Positions 5,432 to 12,998 are shown, numbered from the stretch's first letter. The stretch is DNA of 13,008 bases from Methanoregula sp. (GCF_002835825.1 NZ_PIZH01000015.1:1-13008); one strand, 5' to 3'. The notes: generated by a model from the sequence alone, not told the origin. Made by a program: numbers and translations.

Positions 5432-6733
5432 TTATAACGACCTCTTATCAATAACTTTCTTTGATTTTCCTTCAAACCTCGGGAGTGAGCCGGGTTCGAC
5501 AAGCTCCACATCAGCGTTCACGTTCAGGGAATTCCTGAGCCGGTGTTCAACATTCTGGCGGATCTTCATCAGGTCCGTTATCTTGTCACTGAATGACTCC
5601 TTTTTCAGTTCAACCCTGACAAGCATATCGTCCAGTGCGCCTTTCCGCTCTACCACGATCTGGAAGTGCTGCCCGACTTCGGGAATCGCCATCAGTGCAT
5701 GTTCTACCTGGGAGGGGAATACGTTGATTCCCCGGATGATCAGCATGTCATCAACGCGGCCCTGGATCCGGTGAATCCGTGGATTGGTCCTTCCGCAGGC
5801 ACAGACTGCATCGTCCATTGCTGCGATATCCCCGATCCGGTAGCGGATCATGGGGAGTGCCTCTTTCTGCAGGATGGTGATGGTGACTTCCCCATCCTCA
5901 CCCGGTTCCAGTGGCTCTTCCGTCTTGGGATCGATTATTTCGACAAGAGCAAGATCGGACCAGACATGGAATCCTTTCTGTTCGCAGCACTCGGTGAACA
6001 TCGGGCCCGACAACTCACTGGTACCATAGATATCATATGCCTTGATCCCGAGCCAGTCCTCTATCCTGACGCGCATCTTATCGGTCCAGGGCTCTGCCCC
6101 CAGGATGCCCGTTCGCAGCCGGGTATCGTTCCGGATACTCACGCCCATCTTCTCGGCAACTTCGCCCATGTGCAGGAGATAGGAGGGAGTACAGGCTATC
6201 GCTGTTGCGCCCAGGTCCTGCATCAGTTCGATCTGGCGTTCGGTATTGCCAACACTTGTCGGGAGAACCGTTGCACCGATCCGCTCTGCGCCGTAATGCA
6301 TCCCGAGTCCCCCGGTAAAGAGGCCGTACCCGTAACTGACCTGGATGACATCCCCCCGTCCAAGTCCGATGGATGTAAGGCCCCGTGCAAGCGAGGTAGT
6401 CCACAGATCCAGGTCCTTCTGGGTATACCCGACAACCGTTGGTTTCCCGGTAGTCCCGCTTGAGACATGGTACCGGACCAGCTCGTCCTGCGTTGCGGTA
6501 AAAATCCGGTCGGGATAGTTATCCCGGAGATCCCGCTTGAACATGAACGGGAGTTTCTTCACATCGGCAAGTTCGCGGATGTCGTCCGGATGGACATTCT
6601 GCTCTTTCATCCGGTCGTGATAGAACGGGGAAAAACTGTACAATCGGTAAACGAGACTTTTAAGCAGTTTATACTGCATTTTCTGGAGATCCGCTTTCGG
6701 CATCTCTTCAATACGGGGATCCCATAAGGCCAT
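5432..6733 (-). CDS. paaK: Phenylacetate-CoA ligase family protein, copy 2 (operon-distal)
   Basis: A 433-residue AMP-forming aryl-CoA ligase of the PaaK family. It activates an aryl acid with ATP to the adenylate and then forms the CoA thioester. Visible are the P-loop SSGTTGKPT (91-99), the acid-binding region YGTSE (236-240), YRIGD with Asp302, the hinge GRVDDMLIIRGINVFPSQ (325-342) and the C-terminal catalytic-lysine region FEGKSKK (420-426). Length is normal for the family. Its ATG overlaps the stop of the preceding ligase by one base (TAATG), with GAGGGA a few bases before it, so translation is probably coupled. In methanogens such ligases may feed aryl-CoA to indolepyruvate:ferredoxin oxidoreductase for aromatic amino acid synthesis from aryl acids (inference). 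The exact acid is unknown. Confidence 0.92.
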   Translation of the reverse strand: MALWDPRIEEMPKADLQKMQYKLLKSLVYRLYSFSPFYHDRMKEQNVHPDDIRELADVKKLPFMFKRDLRDNYPDRIFTATQDELVRYHVSSGTTGKPTVVGYTQKDLDLWTTSLARGLTSIGLGRGDVIQVSYGYGLFTGGLGMHYGAERIGATVLPTSVGNTERQIELMQDLGATAIACTPSYLLHMGEVAEKMGVSIRNDTRLRTGILGAEPWTDKMRVRIEDWLGIKAYDIYGTSELSGPMFTECCEQKGFHVWSDLALVEIIDPKTEEPLEPGEDGEVTITILQKEALPMIRYRIGDIAAMDDAVCACGRTNPRIHRIQGRVDDMLIIRGINVFPSQVEHALMAIPEVGQHFQIVVERKGALDDMLVRVELKKESFSDKITDLMKIRQNVEHRLRNSLNVNADVELVEPGSLPRFEGKSKKVIDKRSL

Positions 6734-8022
6734 TACAATCCCTCTCTTCGATCAATAACTCTCTTGGCTTTTCCTTCGAACCGGGGCAGGGAACCCGGTT
6801 CAACCAGCTTTACTGTTGTACGCAGTTCGAGTGCATCGCGGAGCTGCTTAACGACTTTTTTCTGGAGCCGGGCAAGATCGGATAGTTCTCCGCTGAAGTG
6901 CTCCCTGTTGATCTCCACGTCGACTGTCATCTCATCCAGATGATTGATTCTGTCAATAAAGACCATAAATTGATTGCCTACTTCAGGAATCCCGAGGAGT
7001 ACATGCTCGATCTGGGACGGAAACACATTGATGCCACGGATAACGAGCATATCGTCGCTTCTCCCGGTAATCCGGGCGATCTTTTTCCCTCTCCTGCACA
7101 GGCAGCCGTCCTCCATGAGCATGGTGACGTCCCCAGTCCGGTACCTGAGCAATGGCATGGCTTCCTTGACAAGGGGTGTCACCACCAGCTCGCCGCGCTC
7201 TCCATCCGCTACCGGCTCACCAGTCCGGGGATCGATAATCTCTACCAGGTAACTGTCATGCCAGATATGGAGTCCGTCACGCTCCGGGCATTCGAAGGCA
7301 ACCCCCGGACCGAACAGTTCACTCAGTCCATACGAGTCATACGCGGTAACGCCAAGCTTTTCCTCAAGAGTCTTTCTTGTGCTTTCCGACCAGGGTTCCG
7401 CACCAAAGAGACCTGTTTTCAGGGTGTCAAGACCCGCTCCCATCTCCTCTGCAACTTCGGAGAGGTGCATGGCATAACTGGGGGTGCAGTGTATTGTCGT
7501 CACACCGAAATCCTGGATCATCTCGATCTGGCGTTTCGTATTACCGGTTGCGCTGGGAATGACGGTCATCCCGATCTTCTCGGCACCGTAGTGGAAACCG
7601 AGACCGCCGGTGAACATCCCGTAATTCACCATATTCTGAAAAACATCGTCTTTGGTTATCCCGACCATTGTCATGTTCCGGGCAATCAGGCCTGACCATG
7701 TATCCAGGTCATTGCGGGTATACCCCACTACCGTGGGTTTCCCGGTGGTTCCCGATGTGGTATGGATCCGCACAATCTCCTTCATGGGGACCGCAAAAAA
7801 ACCGAAGGGATAGCCGTTCCGGAGATCCTGTTTCTTCGTAAACGGTATTTTTTGTATATCATCCAGTGTCTTAATGGACGCTTGTTTGATCCCGGCTCCG
7901 GCAAGGAGGTTTTGGTAAAAACCTACGTTCTGTGCCTGGTTTAGTGTTTTTTTCAGGCGTTTGAGCTGGAGTTCTTTGAGTTCCGTTGGTTTCAGCGTCT
8001 CGGTTTTTTTATCCCAGAACAT
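6733..8022 (-). CDS. paaK: Phenylacetate-CoA ligase family protein, copy 1 (operon-proximal)
   Basis: A 429-residue paralogue of the next gene in the operon with the same motif order: TSGTTGKPT (89-97), YGLSE (231-235), YRTGD (294-298), GRSDDMLVIRGINVFPSQ and a C-terminal FEGKAKR. Two adjacent, clearly diverged copies suggest different aryl acid preferences or a heteromeric enzyme (inference). I chose ATG8022 because AGGGTG stands 6 nt upstream as a ribosome binding site. The GTG inside that motif (8031) would add three residues and would have a poor site of its own. First gene of the operon. TATA-like sequences lie upstream at 8060-8068 and 8078-8088, and a palindrome at 8034-8048. Divergent from cas1 with about 210 nt between the chosen starts. 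Confidence 0.92.
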   Translation of the reverse strand: MFWDKKTETLKPTELKELQLKRLKKTLNQAQNVGFYQNLLAGAGIKQASIKTLDDIQKIPFTKKQDLRNGYPFGFFAVPMKEIVRIHTTSGTTGKPTVVGYTRNDLDTWSGLIARNMTMVGITKDDVFQNMVNYGMFTGGLGFHYGAEKIGMTVIPSATGNTKRQIEMIQDFGVTTIHCTPSYAMHLSEVAEEMGAGLDTLKTGLFGAEPWSESTRKTLEEKLGVTAYDSYGLSELFGPGVAFECPERDGLHIWHDSYLVEIIDPRTGEPVADGERGELVVTPLVKEAMPLLRYRTGDVTMLMEDGCLCRRGKKIARITGRSDDMLVIRGINVFPSQIEHVLLGIPEVGNQFMVFIDRINHLDEMTVDVEINREHFSGELSDLARLQKKVVKQLRDALELRTTVKLVEPGSLPRFEGKAKRVIDRREGL

Positions 8023-8033
8023 CGTTTGCACCC

Positions 8034-8048
8034 TGTTATGCTATAACA
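8034..8048 (-). promoter_or_regulatory. Palindromic operator candidate in the paaK operon promoter
   Basis: TGTTAT-GCT-ATAACA is a perfect 6-bp inverted repeat with a 3-nt centre, 12 nt before the proposed ligase start. If the - strand box GATATAC (8066-8060) is used, transcription starts near 8038, inside the palindrome. If GATATAAA (8087-8080) is used, the palindrome lies in the leader. Either way a bound repressor could block expression. The regulator is unknown. Confidence 0.4.
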
Positions 8049-8059
8049 TGACGAGTGTA

Positions 8060-8088
8060 CGTATATCGGTTTGCTGGGGTTTATATCC
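8060..8088 (-). promoter_or_regulatory. Two alternative TATA-like boxes for the paaK operon
   Basis: On the - strand GATATAAAC (8087-8079) and GATATAC (8066-8060) both resemble archaeal TATA boxes. They predict starts near 8056 or 8038 and leaders of about 34 or 16 nt. The first can also be read on the + strand as TTTATATCC. The sequence alone does not show which is used. Confidence 0.35.
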
Positions 8089-8167
8089 ACCGAAAATTGA
8101 TCTCACCCCGCGCATAACTCTTCGTTGTTATCCCCCCGGTTTTGGGGCACATGGTTTTTCAAAACGA

Positions 8168-8175
8168 TTAATTAA
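8168..8175 (+). promoter_or_regulatory. TATA-like box for cas1
   Basis: TTAATTAA, within CGATTAATTAATCC, is the best TATA-like sequence before cas1. It predicts a start near 8198. That lies downstream of the possible GTG start at 8187 but upstream of ATG8232, giving a leader of about 34 nt. This favours the later start codon. Confidence 0.35.
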
Positions 8176-8221
8176 TCCGTGTCCCTGTGGTAGTATTTAC
8201 ACAGTCGGACGCGTATGTCCT

Positions 8222-8225
8222 GGTG
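8222..8225 (+). promoter_or_regulatory. Ribosome binding site that decides the cas1 start
   Basis: GGTG, the middle of the archaeal GGAGGTGA signal, stands 6 nt before ATG8232. The alternative GTG at 8187 has no comparable upstream sequence. This supports initiation at 8232. Confidence 0.4.
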
Positions 8226-8231
8226 CGGAGT

Positions 8232-9161
8232 ATGGTGGACTATCCCTGGGTCTCAGTCAGCGGCTTTGGAGCCCATATCAAGTCAACCCGGAAGCACCTG
8301 ATTATCCAGAAGAAAACCACTACGGAACACTATCCTCTTGAAGAAATTTCTCATCTTCTTATTGTCGGCGGGCATACGATTCATTCTGCCGCCATCTCCC
8401 AGCTGGTCAGGAATGGGGTGTATATCACCTTTTTTGATCCGGACGGAACTCCTGTTGGAATGATCCGGCCCTTTTCTTCCGGGAATGGTGAGAAGTGCTC
8501 TGAACGGCAACGCTCGCTTCCCCGCCAGCGGTATGCAATCCGGATCGCACAGGCCTCGATTAAGTCCCGGCTCTTTACGATCGAGAGAATCCAGGAATCC
8601 CAGGAATCCAGCCTCCTTTATGAGGGTGAACTGGAGCTGCTCCACAAATCCCTGGATGAACTGGAATATCTGATCAAACTGGACGAGATCCGCCGCCTGC
8701 ACAAACTCTCTTCCGATATGTATTACGAGATCCTCTCACGGAGCCTTCCACCGGATCTGGGATTCCGGAGAAGGACCCTTCGACCACAGGTGGATCCCGT
8801 CAATGCCATGCTCTCTTTCGGATATTCCCTGCTCTTTGGCACGTGTTCTGTTGCCGTTATCGGTGCCCTTCTCAATCCGGACCTGGGCCTGCTCCATGAG
8901 GGATGTGGGGGACTCGTCAATGATCTTATCGAACCGTTAAAAGCGGGGACTGTTGATCCCCTGGTCCTTCAGATGGCAGGGGAATCCCTGACCGATTCTG
9001 ATTTTGAAAGAACGCACGACCGGTGTATGCTGTCAGATACCCTGATCAGTGCTATGATGAAATCTTTTTACACTGCACAGGTTTCCGACCGGGTTAATGA
9101 ACAGGTGAACAATTTTTCCCGGGCCCTGGAGACCGGAACCGATTTTAAAATTCTGTATTGA
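8232..9161 (+). CDS. cas1: Solo Cas1-family integrase, catalytic Glu replaced by His
   Basis: A 309-residue Cas1 homologue. In CRISPR systems Cas1 with Cas2 inserts spacers; in casposons a Cas1 acts as transposase. The N-terminal beta domain ends YPLEEISHLLIVGG and continues HTIHSAAISQLVRNGVYITFF. The helical catalytic domain holds the family hallmarks DPVNAMLSFGYSLLF (188-202), LNPDLGLLH with His222, and NDLIEPL with Asp231 and Glu234. The first catalytic acid, in the family pattern E-G-x-A-x-x-x-Y, aligns without gaps to His157 (RLHKLSSDMYY). ATG8232 is preferred over GTG8187, which would add 15 residues, because of GGTG 6 nt upstream, a TATA-like box at 8168 and the usual position of the beta domain. 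No cas2, other cas gene, CRISPR array, family B polymerase or terminal repeat is present. The 3' end overlaps the convergent acylphosphatase gene by 17 nt. Confidence 0.93.
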   Translation: MVDYPWVSVSGFGAHIKSTRKHLIIQKKTTTEHYPLEEISHLLIVGGHTIHSAAISQLVRNGVYITFFDPDGTPVGMIRPFSSGNGEKCSERQRSLPRQRYAIRIAQASIKSRLFTIERIQESQESSLLYEGELELLHKSLDELEYLIKLDEIRRLHKLSSDMYYEILSRSLPPDLGFRRRTLRPQVDPVNAMLSFGYSLLFGTCSVAVIGALLNPDLGLLHEGCGGLVNDLIEPLKAGTVDPLVLQMAGESLTDSDFERTHDRCMLSDTLISAMMKSFYTAQVSDRVNEQVNNFSRALETGTDFKILY

Positions 9162-9441
9162 TCCTGTTCTCGAGTTTCAGAACGGAGAACCCATCGAATG
9201 TTGTCAGGGGCATCTCCGTGATCTGCAGATCCCGTATCACGGCCCGCGGACAACTGTAAACCATGGAAGTGAATTTCTCAAGCACAATCGCCTCACCCGT
9301 TACGTACACCTGGACCTTTCCATCTTCAAGGTTAAGAACAGTTCCTGCGATATTCAGGTCTGATGCAATTTTCCGGATGCATGCCCGAAAACCGACCTTC
9401 TGGACCCTGCCGGTGATGATTATTTTAAGTGTCTTCATCAT
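9145..9441 (-). CDS. acyP: Acylphosphatase
   Basis: A 98-residue acylphosphatase (97 if the next ATG is used), which hydrolyses carboxyl-phosphate bonds such as acetyl or carbamoyl phosphate. The signature is GRVQKVGFRACIRKIA, with the phosphate-binding Arg of VGFR. The second motif GTVLNLEDGKVQV carries the catalytic Asn 18 residues later, the normal spacing. The family consensus is VQGVGFR, and Lys replaces the Gly here. TGA of the upstream solenoid gene overlaps ATG9441 by one base (TGATG). GAGG at 9450-9447 stands 5 nt before ATG9441 and 8 nt before ATG9438; a GTG at 9444 is also in frame. Translation is probably coupled to the solenoid gene. The tail overlaps cas1 by 17 nt on the other strand. 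A metabolic link to either neighbour is not evident. Confidence 0.92.
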   Translation of the reverse strand: MMKTLKIIITGRVQKVGFRACIRKIASDLNIAGTVLNLEDGKVQVYVTGEAIVLEKFTSMVYSCPRAVIRDLQITEMPLTTFDGFSVLKLENRINTEF

Positions 9442-12400
9442 CACATCCTCTGCATAATTTTAATGGCAAGGCCCAGTTCGTCAAATACTTCATCTCTCAA
9501 TGTCGACTGGCGGATATTTGTCGCGGCATCGATTGCGTAATCAAGAATTTCCTGCGCGGAATGCTCACAGCCGGCGGCAAAGATTTTCAGCGCGATATCG
9601 CACATGACAAACGCTCTCCGGGATAACGGGCGGATGATCCTTGCCTCCTTGATAGAATTCTGGAGCATCTTCCGGGATAATTTATCCTGGCCTTCTTTCT
9701 TGAAATACACAGAAAGGTAACAGAAGAATATTGCCTCCTTTCCCCTGTCTGCAACGGCCCTGACCAGTCTCTCCAGTGTTGCAACCGAATTGGGGTGAAT
9801 TCCCTCTTTTACCATTCTCTCGGAAACCGACTTGATCTTCACAAACTGGGGGGTGATTTCATACATCTCGGTGTATCCCATCTGCTCCAGCCGGAAGAGA
9901 CGCACCTCGTCCGCATCGATTGTTTTGATAACCTGGATTGCGAGATCGCGCATTTTCCGGTCATGCGACTGTTCATGAAGTCCGCTGTAGATATCAGCGA
10001 TGTTGTTCCTGATGGTGTCTGCGATTGAGGGAATATTGATCTTTTTTGTGAGTGTTTCTGCTTTTTTCAGGAGTCTGAGTGTTAGTTCCCCATCCGCATT
10101 CTGCAGGGTCAGCCTGACAATGGAGAGAATTACCGAGGCCTTCTCATACGGGGTAATGACGGTATCGGCAGCTGCTTCCATAGCCCGTATCAGGTCCCTG
10201 CGTTTTTCGGTGTCCGTGCGTATCATGCGATACAATGAGATCAGGGAGTTTGCATACTCTGCGGGGTCCTTGATCTTCTGTGCTATCTGAAATGCGGTAG
10301 TAAACCAACGGGACTCCGGGCGGATTGTGTTGAACCGGACAATGGTTTTTATGACCTGCCGGCGTGCCTCCGAGTCCTTGTCAAATTCAGTCTCCTCCAG
10401 GTGTTGTATCGCGCGTGCGAGGTTCTTTTCAGCAATCCCCTCATCAACCTGGCTGTAGGAAGATGCAAGGTATGACAGGATAAGGACCTTATGGTAGCCG
10501 GAATTGAGGATATCCAGGTTTTTCTCAACCTCTTCAAGGACGCGGCGTGCATCATCAGTTTTCTGCAACCGTGAAAACATGTCAGCCAAATCGCATAATC
10601 CCGTGAGCCTGACATAGGGATCATATATCAGAAGAAGAACGGTGTAGATCAGCGCTATGATTTCCGGGTTTGAATGGGCGAGTTCGTTCCTCCGTAAGAG
10701 AAATGCCATTGTCTCGTACGGGTCTGTGGAATTGGGGTGGGTAATCTCATCGTTGAGGTTTGAGACTATCCGTGACATCATGGCATCGCGTTCAAAGGTG
10801 TTCTCTATCTCTGTTGCGAACAGGGCGAGTGGTATGATGTAGTCCAGGCTGGTGCTGGTCCTGGAACAGGATATGATGATATCGATAATCCCGGCAATTT
10901 TGAGAGACGCCTGCTGGGGTTTTACATGCTTCCTGATTACTTCCCTTCCCCTGACAAACGGCGAATACTTCACCCCGAATTCTTGTGTGGAGGAGATAAA
11001 CGAGGGATCGTTTAAGAGAGCGCATCCAATCTTGACAAAACATTCCGCAATGCGTTCGAATAACTGACCTTTTAATGAGGGATCGTTTATCTCCCCTGCG
11101 ATGAGATACGCCTCTTCGAGTGCATCGCAGGATTGTTTATCAGTCGCGTATTTTATCACCCCGTCGATGATATTGGCCATTGCATAGGATACCAGGTCTT
11201 TTTCAAGAAGGGAATTACTCCATGCCTTCATCCGGAGCAGCAGGTCAAGGTCACCCTGCTGGGCTGCGAGAATGGACGCTTCATCGATGATACTGCTCAG
11301 GGTTGCGGAGCGGGTATTCTGACCTTCGATCTCGCAGGTCAGCCCGACAGCCCTCTGGAGGAAGTCCCGGTTTTTGACCTTAACTCCGATCTTTGCAATC
11401 TTGATAACGATATTCGCTATTGCGCGTTCCTTGAGAGCCTGTTCCCGGATCGATTCTGCAAAGCGGATAAGGATCCCCGGGTCATGGGAGTCCAGAAATC
11501 CCCTGTCTACGAGAAAGGTAATGCTTTCCAGGATCAGGTGGTCCTGTTTAGGGTGAAGCAGGATGAGGTTACGGATTGAAAGGATATGGAGAATCAAATC
11601 ATGGTAACTGGATTCCCTGCTCAGTTCGATTGTGGCCCGGTAAACGGCAGTATTGACGACATCCGGGTGCAGTTTTATGAGGATATTGTTATGAATCAGG
11701 GGGACACTGTCATTGAGCACCCCTTCCTTTAACAGCTGGGTGAGACAGTCCGTGTATTGCGATGCATTTTCAATCTCGTGGTTGATCTTCCCGAATATTC
11801 CCAGTGCATAGCTGAAGTTTCCCGAGGCCAGCATAATCTGGGAGAACTGGAGATAGATCCTCGACAGGATGGCCGGATTGCAGTGGCGTTCAAGAATCGG
11901 GATGAGTTCAGTGAGGACCTGCATGTCATTTGAGTTGTTTGCGACAGCAACCCCGGCATGGACCATCTCCCGAACGGGGAAGTCCTCATTGTCCGAGATG
12001 TGCTGCTGGAGGTCCATAGCCGTTGAAAGGAACCACTGGTCTCCTGAGCGTTCCGCCTTTTTGAGTAAATCGATAACCAACGTTCCCGTTACTTCCGGCT
12101 TGTCATGGCACAATTGCTGGAGAATGGTGATGATCTGTTGTTTGTCCTTGACCCGTTCGAGCAACTGTTCTGTCAGCGCGCTCACAATCTCAAGGAAGGC
12201 ATCGTGTGAGATAGCGGAGAAATGCTCGAGAAACCGAGGGATGTCCGCCATATCCTTACCAAATGCCGTCTTTGCGCCTTTTCCGATAATTTCAGATATG
12301 CAATTATGTCTTCGGATTTTCTGGTGGATGCTGGTTGCGCTGCGGATGCTGTCCAGGAACAAGGGCCGGTCTTTATCGAGAATAGCAACGGTGGCGAGAG

Positions 12401-12998
12401 CTTTTGCAAGTTCCGCATGCAACACTGCCCGTTTGGATATATCCCCTATCTCTTCAATAAGATGGAGCGATGTACGGAGCAGGTTCTGGCTGCGCGTGGT
12501 AATCGCCCAGACGATGAGGAGCGGGATGATATCGATCATAATATCTGATCGGTATTTCCGGAAACTGATGCGGTCAAGGAGGAGGAGTCCCTGATCGATC
12601 AGGTCCGGGGCAGCTTCAGATACCCCGGCATCGATCAGGTCACGGGCAAGCATGGCAAACACCCGGGACTGGTTGCTTTTCTTGCTGATCTTGTCGGAAA
12701 GGACGAAAACCGTTTCCAGCCAGCGACGGTCTTTTGTGAGGATATACTGCCTGATTATTCGCGAGAATAAGTCTTCATTATCACTTCGCTCGATCTCCTG
12801 GAGGGCTGCAGGAAGGGCGGGCCTGTTGTCCCGGATTGCGGTATCAAGGATAAGCTTGTTGAGGTCCGTTACAAGGTTTTTCCGTGCCCGCCGGTTCTGG
12901 GGATCATCAAGCACTGCGATAACCGGTTCCAGCACCTTCCAGTCTTCTTCGGAAAGGTCTTTTTTAATATTATGCAGTATATCGATGGTCTGGACCAT
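9441..12998 (-). CDS. Large helical-repeat (TPR-like solenoid) protein of unknown function
   Basis: A 1185-residue protein that I do not recognise as a named family. It lacks a signal peptide and membrane helices and appears all-helical. Degenerate two-helix repeats of about 35 residues recur, roughly W/F-L-x-x-A-x-x-L-x-x-x-I followed by R/K-x-x-x-L-x-x-I-A-x-x-L. Examples begin near residues 91, 170, 211, 319, 544, 624 and 896. More TPR-like segments lie at 808-850 and 1097-1140. Such solenoids are scaffolds or sensors that bind other proteins or nucleic acids. No ATPase, nuclease, kinase or DNA-binding motif was seen. In-frame TAA at 13004-13002 lies two codons before ATG12998, so the start is the first possible one. 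No Shine-Dalgarno sequence is visible, but only 10 nt of upstream sequence is available. It is co-transcribed with acylphosphatase and convergent with cas1. Confidence 0.85.
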   Translation of the reverse strand: MVQTIDILHNIKKDLSEEDWKVLEPVIAVLDDPQNRRARKNLVTDLNKLILDTAIRDNRPALPAALQEIERSDNEDLFSRIIRQYILTKDRRWLETVFVLSDKISKKSNQSRVFAMLARDLIDAGVSEAAPDLIDQGLLLLDRISFRKYRSDIMIDIIPLLIVWAITTRSQNLLRTSLHLIEEIGDISKRAVLHAELAKALATVAILDKDRPLFLDSIRSATSIHQKIRRHNCISEIIGKGAKTAFGKDMADIPRFLEHFSAISHDAFLEIVSALTEQLLERVKDKQQIITILQQLCHDKPEVTGTLVIDLLKKAERSGDQWFLSTAMDLQQHISDNEDFPVREMVHAGVAVANNSNDMQVLTELIPILERHCNPAILSRIYLQFSQIMLASGNFSYALGIFGKINHEIENASQYTDCLTQLLKEGVLNDSVPLIHNNILIKLHPDVVNTAVYRATIELSRESSYHDLILHILSIRNLILLHPKQDHLILESITFLVDRGFLDSHDPGILIRFAESIREQALKERAIANIVIKIAKIGVKVKNRDFLQRAVGLTCEIEGQNTRSATLSSIIDEASILAAQQGDLDLLLRMKAWSNSLLEKDLVSYAMANIIDGVIKYATDKQSCDALEEAYLIAGEINDPSLKGQLFERIAECFVKIGCALLNDPSFISSTQEFGVKYSPFVRGREVIRKHVKPQQASLKIAGIIDIIISCSRTSTSLDYIIPLALFATEIENTFERDAMMSRIVSNLNDEITHPNSTDPYETMAFLLRRNELAHSNPEIIALIYTVLLLIYDPYVRLTGLCDLADMFSRLQKTDDARRVLEEVEKNLDILNSGYHKVLILSYLASSYSQVDEGIAEKNLARAIQHLEETEFDKDSEARRQVIKTIVRFNTIRPESRWFTTAFQIAQKIKDPAEYANSLISLYRMIRTDTEKRRDLIRAMEAAADTVITPYEKASVILSIVRLTLQNADGELTLRLLKKAETLTKKINIPSIADTIRNNIADIYSGLHEQSHDRKMRDLAIQVIKTIDADEVRLFRLEQMGYTEMYEITPQFVKIKSVSERMVKEGIHPNSVATLERLVRAVADRGKEAIFFCYLSVYFKKEGQDKLSRKMLQNSIKEARIIRPLSRRAFVMCDIALKIFAAGCEHSAQEILDYAIDAATNIRQSTLRDEVFDELGLAIKIMQRM

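Noticed and set aside
5431..5511. 27-codon N-terminal extension of the double-ACT protein
   Set aside because: It would overlap the end of the ligase gene. The internal ATG at 5430 has a good GAGGT site and begins directly before the first ACT strand.
5666..6463. 265-codon + strand frame antisense to a PaaK gene
   Set aside because: A shadow of the real ligase gene. A similar 265-codon shadow (6898-7695) lies opposite the paralogue, as expected from shared codon bias. The sense frames carry all catalytic motifs.
8032..9161. CRISPR array or casposon around cas1
   Set aside because: No regularly spaced direct repeats, no terminal inverted repeats with target duplication, and no polymerase B, HNH or other casposon gene in the window.
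11133..11579. 148-codon + strand frame inside the solenoid gene
   Set aside because: Antisense to a continuous 1185-codon frame with consistent helical repeats. It has no promoter, ribosome binding site or recognisable domain.
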